From Planctomycetota bacterium (GTDB lineage Bacteria > Planctomycetota > UBA8108 > JACQVS01), in assembly GCA_028280485.1 (NCBI GenBank), contig JANQLS010000053.1, forward strand, positions 1 through 61,757: a DNA stretch of 61,757 nt. The letters run 5' to 3'. Shown here in pieces: positions 9,775 through 18,100 of the stretch; within the stretch, counting starts at the first letter, position 1, and each line of letters opens with the position of its first letter. The translations under genes and the position numbers were made by a program. The notes under the pieces were generated by a model. The model ran no database searches. It was given only the letters and a program-made list of their open reading frames with translations, and was not told the DNA's origin.

Positions 9775-10140
9775 ATTGTAGGGGCAGGGCCCGTTATTAG
9801 CTTACGCCAAGATTTGGCCTGCCCAATTCCTGAAAGCGCTATTTGACTTTTAAAAACCAGCACCGCCTTCCGGGAAACGGGCGCCCACGAGGAAGTTGTG
9901 AATTTTTAGGTTCTTATGGAATCAAAATTCATAACAAAATTTAAGCATTCATATTAATAAGCCCGGAGCGTAAGCGACGGGACAATGCTAAGGTTTTTCG
10001 TGGGTGGGAATTAAATGCCTGAGTTATCCATTAGGACGCACCGACGCGGATTCATCGCGATGACTTATCCCGTCGCTTACGCTCCGGGCTTACTAACGTA
10101 TTTCGAAATAATTCACAGCCTCAAGGGACGCCCCTACAGA
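9775..10140. repeat. Second-family element interrupted by a palindromic element
   Basis: Bases 9775-9892 match the first part of the intact copy at 9612-9743 with few changes, and 10127-10140 match its last 14 bases (GACGCCCCTACAG). Leaving out the inserted 229 bp and one target duplication gives 132 bp, the same length as the intact copy. Confidence 0.8.
9893..10121. repeat. Long palindromic miniature element, copy 3, with target duplication
   Basis: A 229-bp element starting AAGTTGTGAATTTTT and ending AATTCACAGCCT. A 25-bp inverted repeat lies inside (9958-9982 with about 10068-10092; AGCCCGGAGCGTAAGCGACG). Flanked by CGAGG (9888-9892) and CAAGG (10122-10126), a 5-bp target duplication with one change; the uninterrupted neighbour shows a single CAAGG at 9725-9729. 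The inner segment is inverted relative to copy 2. Confidence 0.85.
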
Positions 10141-10206
10141 ACTATTTCATTTAAAGTTAAAGCTACAGGATCACCAAATTGTCATCAACCCTAACTCCAC
10201 ATCATC

Positions 10207-10242
10207 AAAAAAGGCCACGCGAATCCTCGCGTGCCCTTTTTT
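10207..10242 (-). terminator. Intrinsic terminator of the coiled-coil gene operon
   Basis: GGCCACGCG (10213-10221) pairs with CGCGTGCCC (10227-10235) with one mismatch. The stem is bounded by six A on the left and six T on the right. It lies 32 bp beyond the stop codon of the minus-strand charged protein gene and could also work on the plus strand. Confidence 0.85.
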
Positions 10243-10273
10243 GATTTTAGAAATCTCAAATTTCGCTCAATCC

Positions 10274-12544
10274 TTAATTTTTAGCTCGGCGATTGAGAAG
10301 CCTTAAAAGTAAGCTTTTGATCTCTCGAACTTCACCGCGGAGCTCTCGGACTTCACCTCGAAGCTGATCGACAGCCTTGAGGACTCGTTCAGGAGAAACT
10401 TCTCGACCTTCACGTCGGTGAGATCTCTCCTTTTCTGCACGCTTTGTGTATTCGATAATTTGGTGCATGCGAGCCTTCACCTTCGAGATTTCATCCTTGA
10501 GGTGATGAACTTTTTCTTCTTGACCTTTTTCATGCGCCTTTTCAGTCGCGTGAAGAAGTTCCCGAAGCTGCATTTCTAAGGTCCTAACCTTAGCTTCAGC
10601 TCGTTCTCGATTTTCATCCTTCTTCTTGAAGGATTGAGCGAAACCTGACCGTTTTTTTGTATGGGCATGATACTGACTCTTAACATCTTCGAGAGCCCTT
10701 CTCACTTCTTTTGAGTTTTGGGAGAGTTTGTGCAGTTCTTTTTCGAGGGCGTGAGCTCGATCGCGCTGACCTCGCTTTTTAGCCTTTTCAAACTCTCTTT
10801 CAACCTCAGATATTGCTTTTTCAAGTTCTTGAGCGTGGGCGTGTAGCTCTTTGCTGTGAGCTTGATACTCTTTCAGTTTTTTGTCGTAGCCTTCGGCGCG
10901 TCGCTCTGATCGCCCTTCCAGTGATTTAGCTTCTTTTCTGAGCCTATCGAAGTACTCTTCGATCTCCTGAAGATAACGCTGGTATTTCCTGGCCTCATCT
11001 TTTTTGCCACGTTTTTTGGCGTTTTCATATCGTTCCAGAACTTCATCTCGTTTTTCTTCTAACTGGTGAAATTTTTCCTCGATATGGCGCCTTTTCTCAG
11101 CGTGCTCTCGCTTATCTTTATCCGCTCTCCTTCGACGGTCGTGCTCACGTTCTTCGTGTTCGTGTTCTTCGTCATGTTCCCGTTCGTGCTCCTCGTGCTC
11201 GTGTTCATGCTCTTCTCGCTCATGACGTTGGCGTGCTCGCTGGTGCACTCGATCGACAATCTTTTCAAACTCATGATGAACTCTCTCGATCTCTTCTTCG
11301 TACTCATGGATTTGGTTTTCCGTTTCTTCGGCAGCTTCGTGCTGCTCTCTCTCTTCTTGCTTATCGAGTTGCTCAGCGAGTTCATCGATTTTCTTTTCGA
11401 TTCCATGAACTTTGGCTTCCACTTTTCTTTCGAGGTCTTTTAAGTACTTGTACTCTCTGTCATTGAGCTCAACTTCAAATTCTTCCTCGTGTTCCTCTTC
11501 GTGCTCGTGCTCTTCATCGTGCTCACGTTCTTCACGTTCACGGCGGGGATTTTCTAAATGCTCTAATCTCTCGTGAACATCTTCTAATTTATGCTCAGCC
11601 TCTTCCAACCGTTCTTCAAGCGCTTTAACAACTCTCTCGCGGCCACGCTCGTCATTGGCTTCGATTTCTTTCTCTAATTTCCGAATATAGGATTTCAACT
11701 CCTCAGCCTGAGCTTGCAGTTGATTTTGAGCTCGCTCGATGCGTTGTTGGCGTTGGTGTTCTTTTCGTTCTGATTCACCTTCTCGGCGAGATTCACCTTT
11801 TTCACGTTTGTTGAGAACAGAACCATAGCGTTCACGTGCTCGGTGAAGATCTTCCATCACCTCGTGCAAAACTTTCAACTTGTTGCGAACTTTTTGAGCT
11901 TCCTCCTTTTTCCCTGCCTCAGCTAATTCATCTTGGTGGTGGTCAAGTTCTTCTATTTCTTGATCCGTTCTTTTAATTTTTTGGGAGAGCTCTCGGTATT
12001 TTTTAATGAGCTGATCTTTGGAGTAACCCGTATTTCTTGATTTCTTTTCTTTGCGTTCCCGGCCTTCTCTCTCGGCGTGTTCTCGCTCTTCTTCCTCTTC
12101 GTCATCGTGATGTTCACGCTCTTCGTGCTCTTCATCGTCACGTTCCTCGCGTTCTTCACGTTCTTCGTTTTCTTCGTCGTCACGTTCTTCACGTTCTTCG
12201 TTTTCTTCGTCGTCACGTTCTTCGTCGTCACGCTCTTCGTCGTCACGCTCTTCGCTTTCCTCCTCGTCATCAGCGTGTTCTTCTTCGTCTTCATCCTCTT
12301 CTTCGTCCCGATCACGACGCTCTCGACGTTCATCTTCTTCACGCTCATCTTTATCGCGCTCATCTTCATCGCGAGGCTCTTCCCCTTCCTCGTCCTCCTC
12401 CGTTTCAGACGATTCAGGGTTTTCTTCATTGGAATTCTCTGGAATCCCAGTGGGGTCATTTAGATCTTTTTCGGCGACTGAAAATCCAGTCCACGCACCG
12501 ACAAGCCCGAAAGCAATTAAGAATGCCAATATTGATTTGTACAT
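10274..12544 (-). CDS. Secreted, extremely charged coiled-coil protein
   Basis: About 756 residues. A signal peptide (MYKSILAFLIAFGLVG, ending near FSVA) is followed by an acidic low-complexity stretch of Glu, Asp, Arg and His, including an 11-residue unit REERDDEENEE repeated in tandem. Long heptad-type coiled coils (KLEKEIEANDERG, HELEKAISEVEREFEKAKK) follow, separated by two His/Glu-rich spacers. The last 60 residues are a coiled coil with RGEVRELRGEVREIK. I chose ATG 12544 over the in-frame ATG at 12583 because AAGGA lies about eight bases before it and it puts the signal peptide first. No enzyme motif is visible. The third gene of a BlaI/M56 operon; role unknown, possibly a periplasmic scaffold, a metal- or proton-binding protein, or a protease substrate. 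Confidence 0.75.
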   Translation of the reverse strand: MYKSILAFLIAFGLVGAWTGFSVAEKDLNDPTGIPENSNEENPESSETEEDEEGEEPRDEDERDKDEREEDERRERRDRDEEEDEDEEEHADDEEESEERDDEERDDEERDDEENEEREERDDEENEEREEREERDDEEHEEREHHDDEEEEEREHAEREGRERKEKKSRNTGYSKDQLIKKYRELSQKIKRTDQEIEELDHHQDELAEAGKKEEAQKVRNKLKVLHEVMEDLHRARERYGSVLNKREKGESRREGESERKEHQRQQRIERAQNQLQAQAEELKSYIRKLEKEIEANDERGRERVVKALEERLEEAEHKLEDVHERLEHLENPRREREEREHDEEHEHEEEHEEEFEVELNDREYKYLKDLERKVEAKVHGIEKKIDELAEQLDKQEEREQHEAAEETENQIHEYEEEIERVHHEFEKIVDRVHQRARQRHEREEHEHEHEEHEREHDEEHEHEEREHDRRRRADKDKREHAEKRRHIEEKFHQLEEKRDEVLERYENAKKRGKKDEARKYQRYLQEIEEYFDRLRKEAKSLEGRSERRAEGYDKKLKEYQAHSKELHAHAQELEKAISEVEREFEKAKKRGQRDRAHALEKELHKLSQNSKEVRRALEDVKSQYHAHTKKRSGFAQSFKKKDENRERAEAKVRTLEMQLRELLHATEKAHEKGQEEKVHHLKDEISKVKARMHQIIEYTKRAEKERSHRREGREVSPERVLKAVDQLRGEVRELRGEVREIKSLLLRLLNRRAKN
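12151..12246. repeat. In-frame coding minisatellite
   Basis: Two perfect 33-bp units (12151-12183 and 12184-12216) are followed by two 15-bp partial units (12217-12231, 12232-12246) of the type GTTCTTCGTCGTCAC. All keep the reading frame and encode repeats of REERDDEENEE and RDDEE in the charged coiled-coil protein. Confidence 0.85.
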
Positions 12545-12608
12545 TTTCAATCCTTGTTTGAATTTAGTACCTGAAACTTTCATTTCAGATCGATTTAAAT
12601 TAATCCCA

Positions 12609-14177
12609 TTAGTTGGTTAGCTGGTTTTCCCACGGCCCCAGTTCCAAGTTTGAACTATTAAGGAGACGTTCCTTTTCCTTTTGAATCTGTTCGCCCTTCG
12701 ACTTCAAGCGTTGAATCCACTCGAGAATTTCCGCTTCGATGGACTCGTTCGATTGAGCTAATTGGGAAAGATCCTGAATTTCTTGTTCTAACAACCCGCT
12801 CTCTTTATTTAAGCCCTCTAATTGTAGCCGGAGCTCGGCTTCCCAGTCTCTTGATTTAGACTTGATTCGGGTCTGAGACTCCAATTGATCCAACTCTTTA
12901 ACTTCATGGTTCTCTTCGTCGTGGAGATCGAGGAGCTCAATTTTCAAAGGTTCTTCTTTTGAACTCGTAGAGTCAGAGTTTTCCCAATTCACTTTCAAGC
13001 CCGACCAACCAAGGCTTAATGTCCCCAATAAAAACAAACCTAACAAGAGAGCTTCACCGCGTTGAGATCGATCCCGTTTGGGCTCGACCAAATTCTTAAC
13101 TCTCGAGCTGAGTTGAGATTTGGAGAGAGACATCCTGGCCGAGGGATCGATGAGAATCCCTGTCTTTCGCCATTCTGCCACTTCGGTGAGGCAGCGCGCG
13201 AGATCAAAAGGAGAGATGCCTAATTGAACCGCCCAGCGATCACACTGAAATTCAGAGGCTTGCCCCCACCTTTTGAAAGCCAGGAAATTTAAAGGCTGAA
13301 ATGCGAAGAGCAAGCACATCGCCCTACCGATCCAAGACCAAAAAATATCGTGACGAGCGACGTGAGCTAACTCGTGAGCCAACAAGGCTTCCAAACTGGC
13401 ATCATCCAGGCGTTCTTCGAGCTTAGTAGGAATCACAATCGTCGGTTGCAACCACCCCAAGGCGATGGGAACTGCTAAACGATCGGAAAGACTTAAACGA
13501 ACGTTTCTGCGAATTTGAGCCCTCTGGCAAAGATCCTTCAGGCAGTCGAAGGCCCGACCTTGCGTTTCATACTCTAAGCTTTTCAGATCTCGGAAGTAAT
13601 CGAAAGCCAACATTAAAAATCGAATGCAACCGCTCACTAAAACGACGATTAGAAGCCAACGTAAGCCCGACCACAGCCGAGAATCAGGATTTCCCAACCA
13701 CGAGTGAAAGGCTTGTCCCGACTCTGAGTCATCCTTTGAGGAAGAGATGGAGTTTTCGAGCTGTTCCGTCTCTTTTACCACGGGAGTAGAAAGACTGAAA
13801 TCTACCGTACGCTTCTTTGTATTTTTTTCAGAGTGGCGAAAAATTTCCGAGCTGGTTTCACGGTTCTTTTCAAGCGAATTGGATCGTTGTTCGGATTGAA
13901 GCTTGAAAGCGTTGGGAGGAGTGCTTTCAGTGACGGAAGGATTTTTAGCCAGAAGATCAACTTCTAATCCTCTCCCCCACGACCACGCCAAAACTGCCGT
14001 TAATATCCCTCCTAATGCCGCACATTTCCAAATTCTTCCGTGGTCTCGTTCAGTTCGACGAAGGAGGAGAAACGCAGCCGATACTCCACCTAAAAGGAGG
14101 GTGGAATGAACCCAGTAGGTCAAGACCCAAGAGACGGGATCCCAATCGGAAAAAAGAGCGAAAACTTCACTGAGCAT
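12609..14177 (-). CDS. BlaR1/MecR1-type M56 membrane metalloprotease with coiled-coil tail
   Basis: A 522-residue integral membrane zinc protease of family M56, expected to sense an envelope signal and trigger cleavage of its partner repressor. Hydrophobic segments lie at about 20-40, 55-68, 170-192, 282-300 and 375-393. The zinc site is HELAH (268-272) with a downstream Glu in SEFQCD (308). Between the early segments and the protease lies a Ser/Glu-rich loop (about 80-165). After the last membrane segment, classical BlaR1 carries a penicillin-binding domain. Here there is only a 125-residue charged coiled coil (EELRLQ-type heptads, EILEWIQRLKSKGEQIQKE), so the sensor is different. It overlaps the BlaI gene by 11 bp. 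Confidence 0.88.
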   Translation of the reverse strand: MLSEVFALFSDWDPVSWVLTYWVHSTLLLGGVSAAFLLLRRTERDHGRIWKCAALGGILTAVLAWSWGRGLEVDLLAKNPSVTESTPPNAFKLQSEQRSNSLEKNRETSSEIFRHSEKNTKKRTVDFSLSTPVVKETEQLENSISSSKDDSESGQAFHSWLGNPDSRLWSGLRWLLIVVLVSGCIRFLMLAFDYFRDLKSLEYETQGRAFDCLKDLCQRAQIRRNVRLSLSDRLAVPIALGWLQPTIVIPTKLEERLDDASLEALLAHELAHVARHDIFWSWIGRAMCLLFAFQPLNFLAFKRWGQASEFQCDRWAVQLGISPFDLARCLTEVAEWRKTGILIDPSARMSLSKSQLSSRVKNLVEPKRDRSQRGEALLLGLFLLGTLSLGWSGLKVNWENSDSTSSKEEPLKIELLDLHDEENHEVKELDQLESQTRIKSKSRDWEAELRLQLEGLNKESGLLEQEIQDLSQLAQSNESIEAEILEWIQRLKSKGEQIQKEKERLLNSSNLELGPWENQLTN

Positions 14178-14559
14178 TGCGAGCCTCCTTCTCTTTTTTA
14201 CGAATCAACTTTTTTAAGTCTTCAAGCTCTTCGTGACTCACGGGCTCTTGATCTAAGAGATGAGTCACGAGTTGTGTGACACTTCCCTGAAAGAGCCGAT
14301 TGGATAAATCCGAAACCATGGTCTTCTGAACATTTTCACGCTGGATTTCAGCGCGGTAAATATTTACCCGACGATCAGATCGGTGGGACACTTGACCGTT
14401 CTTCTCCATCTTCGAAAGCATGGTCGCGACCGTGGTGTAGGCGAGATCTCGGCTAGGTTGAAGCTCTTCTCGAACTTCCGCCACCGTAGATTCCCCCCTC
14501 TCCCAGAGGACTTCCATGATCGCCAATTGTAGAGATGCTAAGTGATGTTTACGTTCCAT
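14167..14559 (-). CDS. BlaI/MecI/CopY-family transcriptional repressor
   Basis: A 130-residue winged-helix repressor. The HTH core covers residues 8-75 (LQLAIMEVLWERGESTVAEV, then LAYTTVATMLSKMEKNGQV) and includes the TTVATMLSKMEKNG recognition helix typical of the family. The C-terminal helices should dimerise. Family members bind TACTAC-type dyads and are inactivated by cleavage when their M56 partner is activated. That partner follows directly with an 11-bp overlap. Two CTAC-N4-GTAG dyads lie 60-90 bp upstream of the start, so the operon is probably self-repressed. Confidence 0.92.
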   Translation of the reverse strand: MERKHHLASLQLAIMEVLWERGESTVAEVREELQPSRDLAYTTVATMLSKMEKNGQVSHRSDRRVNIYRAEIQRENVQKTMVSDLSNRLFQGSVTQLVTHLLDQEPVSHEELEDLKKLIRKKEKEARNAQ

Positions 14560-14618
14560 AAGACCTATTGGAAATCGATAAATAAAACTCGTTTAATTCT
14601 GAAACATGCCCTCTCATA

Positions 14619-14650
14619 CTACCCGAGTAGATAGGCTACTACCGAAGTAG
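14619..14650 (-). promoter_or_regulatory. Twin BlaI-like operator dyads
   Basis: CTACCCGAGTAG (14619-14630) and CTACCGAAGTAG (14639-14650) share CTAC-N4-GTAG. Their centres are 20 bp apart, about two helical turns. They resemble the TACTAC...GTAGTA operators of BlaI/MecI repressors and stand just upstream of the BlaI-type gene. TAGTAT within the region could be a -10 box on the minus strand. Binding is inferred. Confidence 0.65.
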
Positions 14651-14736
14651 AAGCGATGCCAATAAAATATCGCCTGAAATTTTAGAAAATTGGGAGGGAG
14701 AGGGATAGTGGGCTGGGAATATTTAGCTAATCCTCT

Positions 14737-14764
14737 TTAACTAGCCCGAAGCGCTAGCGAGGGA
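14737..14764. repeat. Solitary arm of the palindromic element family
   Basis: Contains TTAACTAGCCCGAAGCGCTA, the left arm found at 7527 and 33585, but no complementary arm is found nearby. It looks like a remnant left by deletion. Confidence 0.6.
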
Positions 14765-14856
14765 TCGGCTGAACATTCAACATCGAACAATTTGCCTTCA
14801 CGATAAGGATGTAAACTTCAAATCGTTGAATAGAAGAATAACACTCAATATTCTCT

Positions 14857-15012
14857 TAGTAAGCCCGGAGCGTCAGCGACGGGATCGGTTGGGATCAAAT
14901 GTTCGTTTATTTGTGGCTTGAAGCTATACAGCCTTTTCTTCCCCTTCACAAATTCCATTGTGAATTTCAGTACTAAGAGGTTTTCCCGTCGCTCACGCTC
15001 CGGGCTTACTAA
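14857..15012. repeat. Palindromic element, core-only copy
   Basis: Inverted arms at 14857-14884 and 14984-15012 (TTAGTAAGCCCGGAGCG at the left; the right arm is its complement with a mismatch at the CGTCAGC/GCTCACG position). The about 100 bp between them differ from the long-form copies. The outer termini seen in other copies are not clear. Confidence 0.65.
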
Positions 15013-15135
15013 GTGGGTTATTTCAATCAAGGTTAGAGCATCGGACCCTTTGCTTTTGTGTAACACCACTTTAAAGTCAAAGCGTTGGGCGCGGAGTGGT
15101 TTAACCCAAATTCTGACGACTTCGGCTACGGGTAT

Positions 15136-18100
15136 TTACGTCTTCGTACACGCCTCCGAACAATCGACGATCGGGGTACAGCCTGTTCCGAGCACGTGAG
15201 TTTGTCCTCCACCGAAGAGGTAAAGTAGCTGGTGAATGGCGTCCGATTGATCGACAACTCCGTCGCCGTTGCCATCCAAGAGCGGAAGGTTTCCACCCTG
15301 AGCGATACTTTCACCCGTACAAGGTAAGATGATCGCTTGGCCCAGATAGAGATGCCTCAATAGAACGATGGAGTCTGAGATGTTCGAACGACCATCAGCA
15401 TTGATATCTCCCGGTACGCGATTCCCCCCTTGAGGAGCATCGGAACTGATGGAGTTGAAGGCTCCCGGAGTCCCCCCATCGGTCTCAGAGGCTCCCCAAT
15501 TAAGTGCTTCATTTCCGTACTTAGAAGCATCTCGACGTTCGAGAGAAGGACCGAAGCCATCGGCTTCAGTTGGCCAGGGATCTTTGTCGTTGAACACCAC
15601 TTGATCGAGAACTTCGTAGGTCACTTGACCTTCACCGGTCGCGATGGGACGCTCGAGGCGTAACTCTTCACCGCCGTCATCTAAGGAACTCGAACCGACA
15701 CTGATCACCCGAATTCCATCCGGAACATCCATCAGTTCTCTAAATCGTTGTTCATTCCCTTTAACTAAGAGAAGGAAACTTTGAGCTGAAAGGGTCGTTC
15801 CCCGCGGAAACTGAAAAGTCCCCTTTTCAATAGCTTGGGAAAGACCTCTCAACTTCCAACCTTGATTCAAATCTGAATCAAATAACGATACGGCTTTTTG
15901 ACCTCGATTGAAGAGCTCTAAAAATTCGACTCCATCCCGTTCACCCGGGTTGTAATGAATCTCATTGATCACGACGTCAGAGACCCAAGGAGCACCATCG
16001 TTTAAAACGCGCCACATGTTGAGATCTAAGCTCGTCTCAACCACCCCAACCAAGGATTCAGATGGAACCCACTGGTACTCTAATCCTGAAATATTTCCGG
16101 TGAGAGAGCCATCAGAATGGGCTTCAGAAAGATAAACTTCACCCGGCCCGTTCGAGAGTTGAAGATCCCCCGCCCAGGCATTCCATTCACTTTGAGAAAT
16201 CCGCTTTACCTCTTGGGAATTTAACTCAAATCCATCGGGGAATTGCAATTGGCGAAGGGTATCTAAACTCGCGGAAGAGGATCCTAAAAACCATCCTGAA
16301 AGGTCGACGGATCGATCCATTAAGTTGGCTAACTCGATCCAAGCCTCTTCTCCTTCAGAGGGATGAGGCGAGACTCGTTGAACGAGTACTTGAGGTCGCT
16401 CATCCACGGGATCAACCGCTCCCGGAGAACCTCCCCAAAGTGAACTCGGACGCCAAGCGTGAGGGGAATCTAATCGCATCGCCGGGTCGGCTAAAACTAA
16501 TGAATACCCTAGACCATCCGCACTGACAGGCCAAAAACCTTCATCGTCATATTCGATGGAGAGGATTGAATTCTCCTTGGAATCTTTGAGGGTGACCTTC
16601 TCACCTTCATTGGCGAGCTGACCTTCGTAGATTCCGATGATTTCGGCATCGGGATAAAGAGTTCTAAATGCAGTGATGTTCGACACAATGACGCGGTGGG
16701 AATTGGGAGGAAGATGAGTACCGTCTTCAAAAGTGAGCTCAATACCATTCGAGAAATAAACTCCCGACAAATCGATCGGAACATCTCCAGAGTTGTGAAG
16801 TTCGAGATACTCAAACTCACCGCCATCTTCAGGATTGAACATCAATTCACTGATATGAAGCTTAGAAAAATCTTGAGCAACGGTGTAAGTCACATCGACG
16901 AGGGCACTCCATTGACCGTCAACTAAAAGACGCGCCTTGATCTGAGTTCGAGATGGAATACTGATCGGTAATCCAGCATGGAGTGTAGCTCCAGGAGCAA
17001 CTTCACCAGTCCAGGCTGCTCGAGGATCCGATCCATCAAAGGTGATATAGATCTCGCCTTCTTGTCCTTCTGGCTTGGTGATCTGAGCTTGAGTGCCGAC
17101 TTCGACCTCAGAGGCTAAGGGTAGGATAATTGGCGCTTCGATCCGAGGGAAAAGCCGGTTGTTCCTCAATTGGTTGAGAACAACCCCCGAACGACCCGGG
17201 AAGATGGAGCTTCGAAGAAAGTTCCACTGAGGCATCCAGTGAACGTTCACCTGATAGAGTTCGTACGGGCCATTGGAGGATGGGTGAACATCTCTACGGT
17301 AATCCCCCCACCGAACGGACTCCGCCCAAATCCCTTTTTCGAGCTCGGTAACTCTCTTTTGGTACCGATCTGAAGCCGCTTGTGGAGTCAGGGCACCTCC
17401 GTCGAAGAAATGTTTTTGAACGCGGTCCCCGAAGGCGATTTGATACTCGGCAACTCCTCGCAATCGAGCGTGAATTTCACCGGGAGAATTAGAGTCATTG
17501 GCCCCGATTCGACTCGCTCCTAGGCTTTCTAAAATACGTTCCGTATCCCAACAATAGAAACGGTATCCTTCTTCTTTATTTCGATTCACGGCCCCGTACC
17601 AGTTGTGATGAGGCCAATCAGCATTTGCGCCGTAAAAATTCACCAACATATAATCGATGAAATTTTCGATATCCAAGTGCTTCTTCAAGTTTTCATAAGC
17701 TTGAAGATTGGGAATACCTCCCCTGACAACATTTAATAATTGAGTCCATTTAACGGTATTTCCATCGACGGGTTGAGCCGAATTCAGAGCGTCGTAGTCT
17801 TCTTTGTCTCCGCCGTGATAAGAAGCAGCAAATGCCGCGTTCGGACGTTCGACGAGAATATAAACACCCCAATATAATCCGTTGATATAAAGGTTGGTGT
17901 ACCTCGCGTGACCACTCGGATGCCCCATGTCGTTCTGAGTGTCTTTCGCCCATTGATCGCGAATGAGCATCCCTCTTCGTCGTTGACCACTATCCCAATG
18001 GATCCAGCTGTTATTGTAATTCGCTCGTAGAACTAAATTATCAAAGCTTTCAACTTTAGAATCATCGTAGAGTCGGTAACGAAGGCGATTTGGGCCGTAC

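Noticed and set aside
11059..12561. Several long reading frames in other frames of the charged coiled-coil gene
   Set aside because: They result from repetitive, biased codons of the real gene and encode low-complexity Lys/Thr/Met or Phe/Leu/Val strings without function signals.
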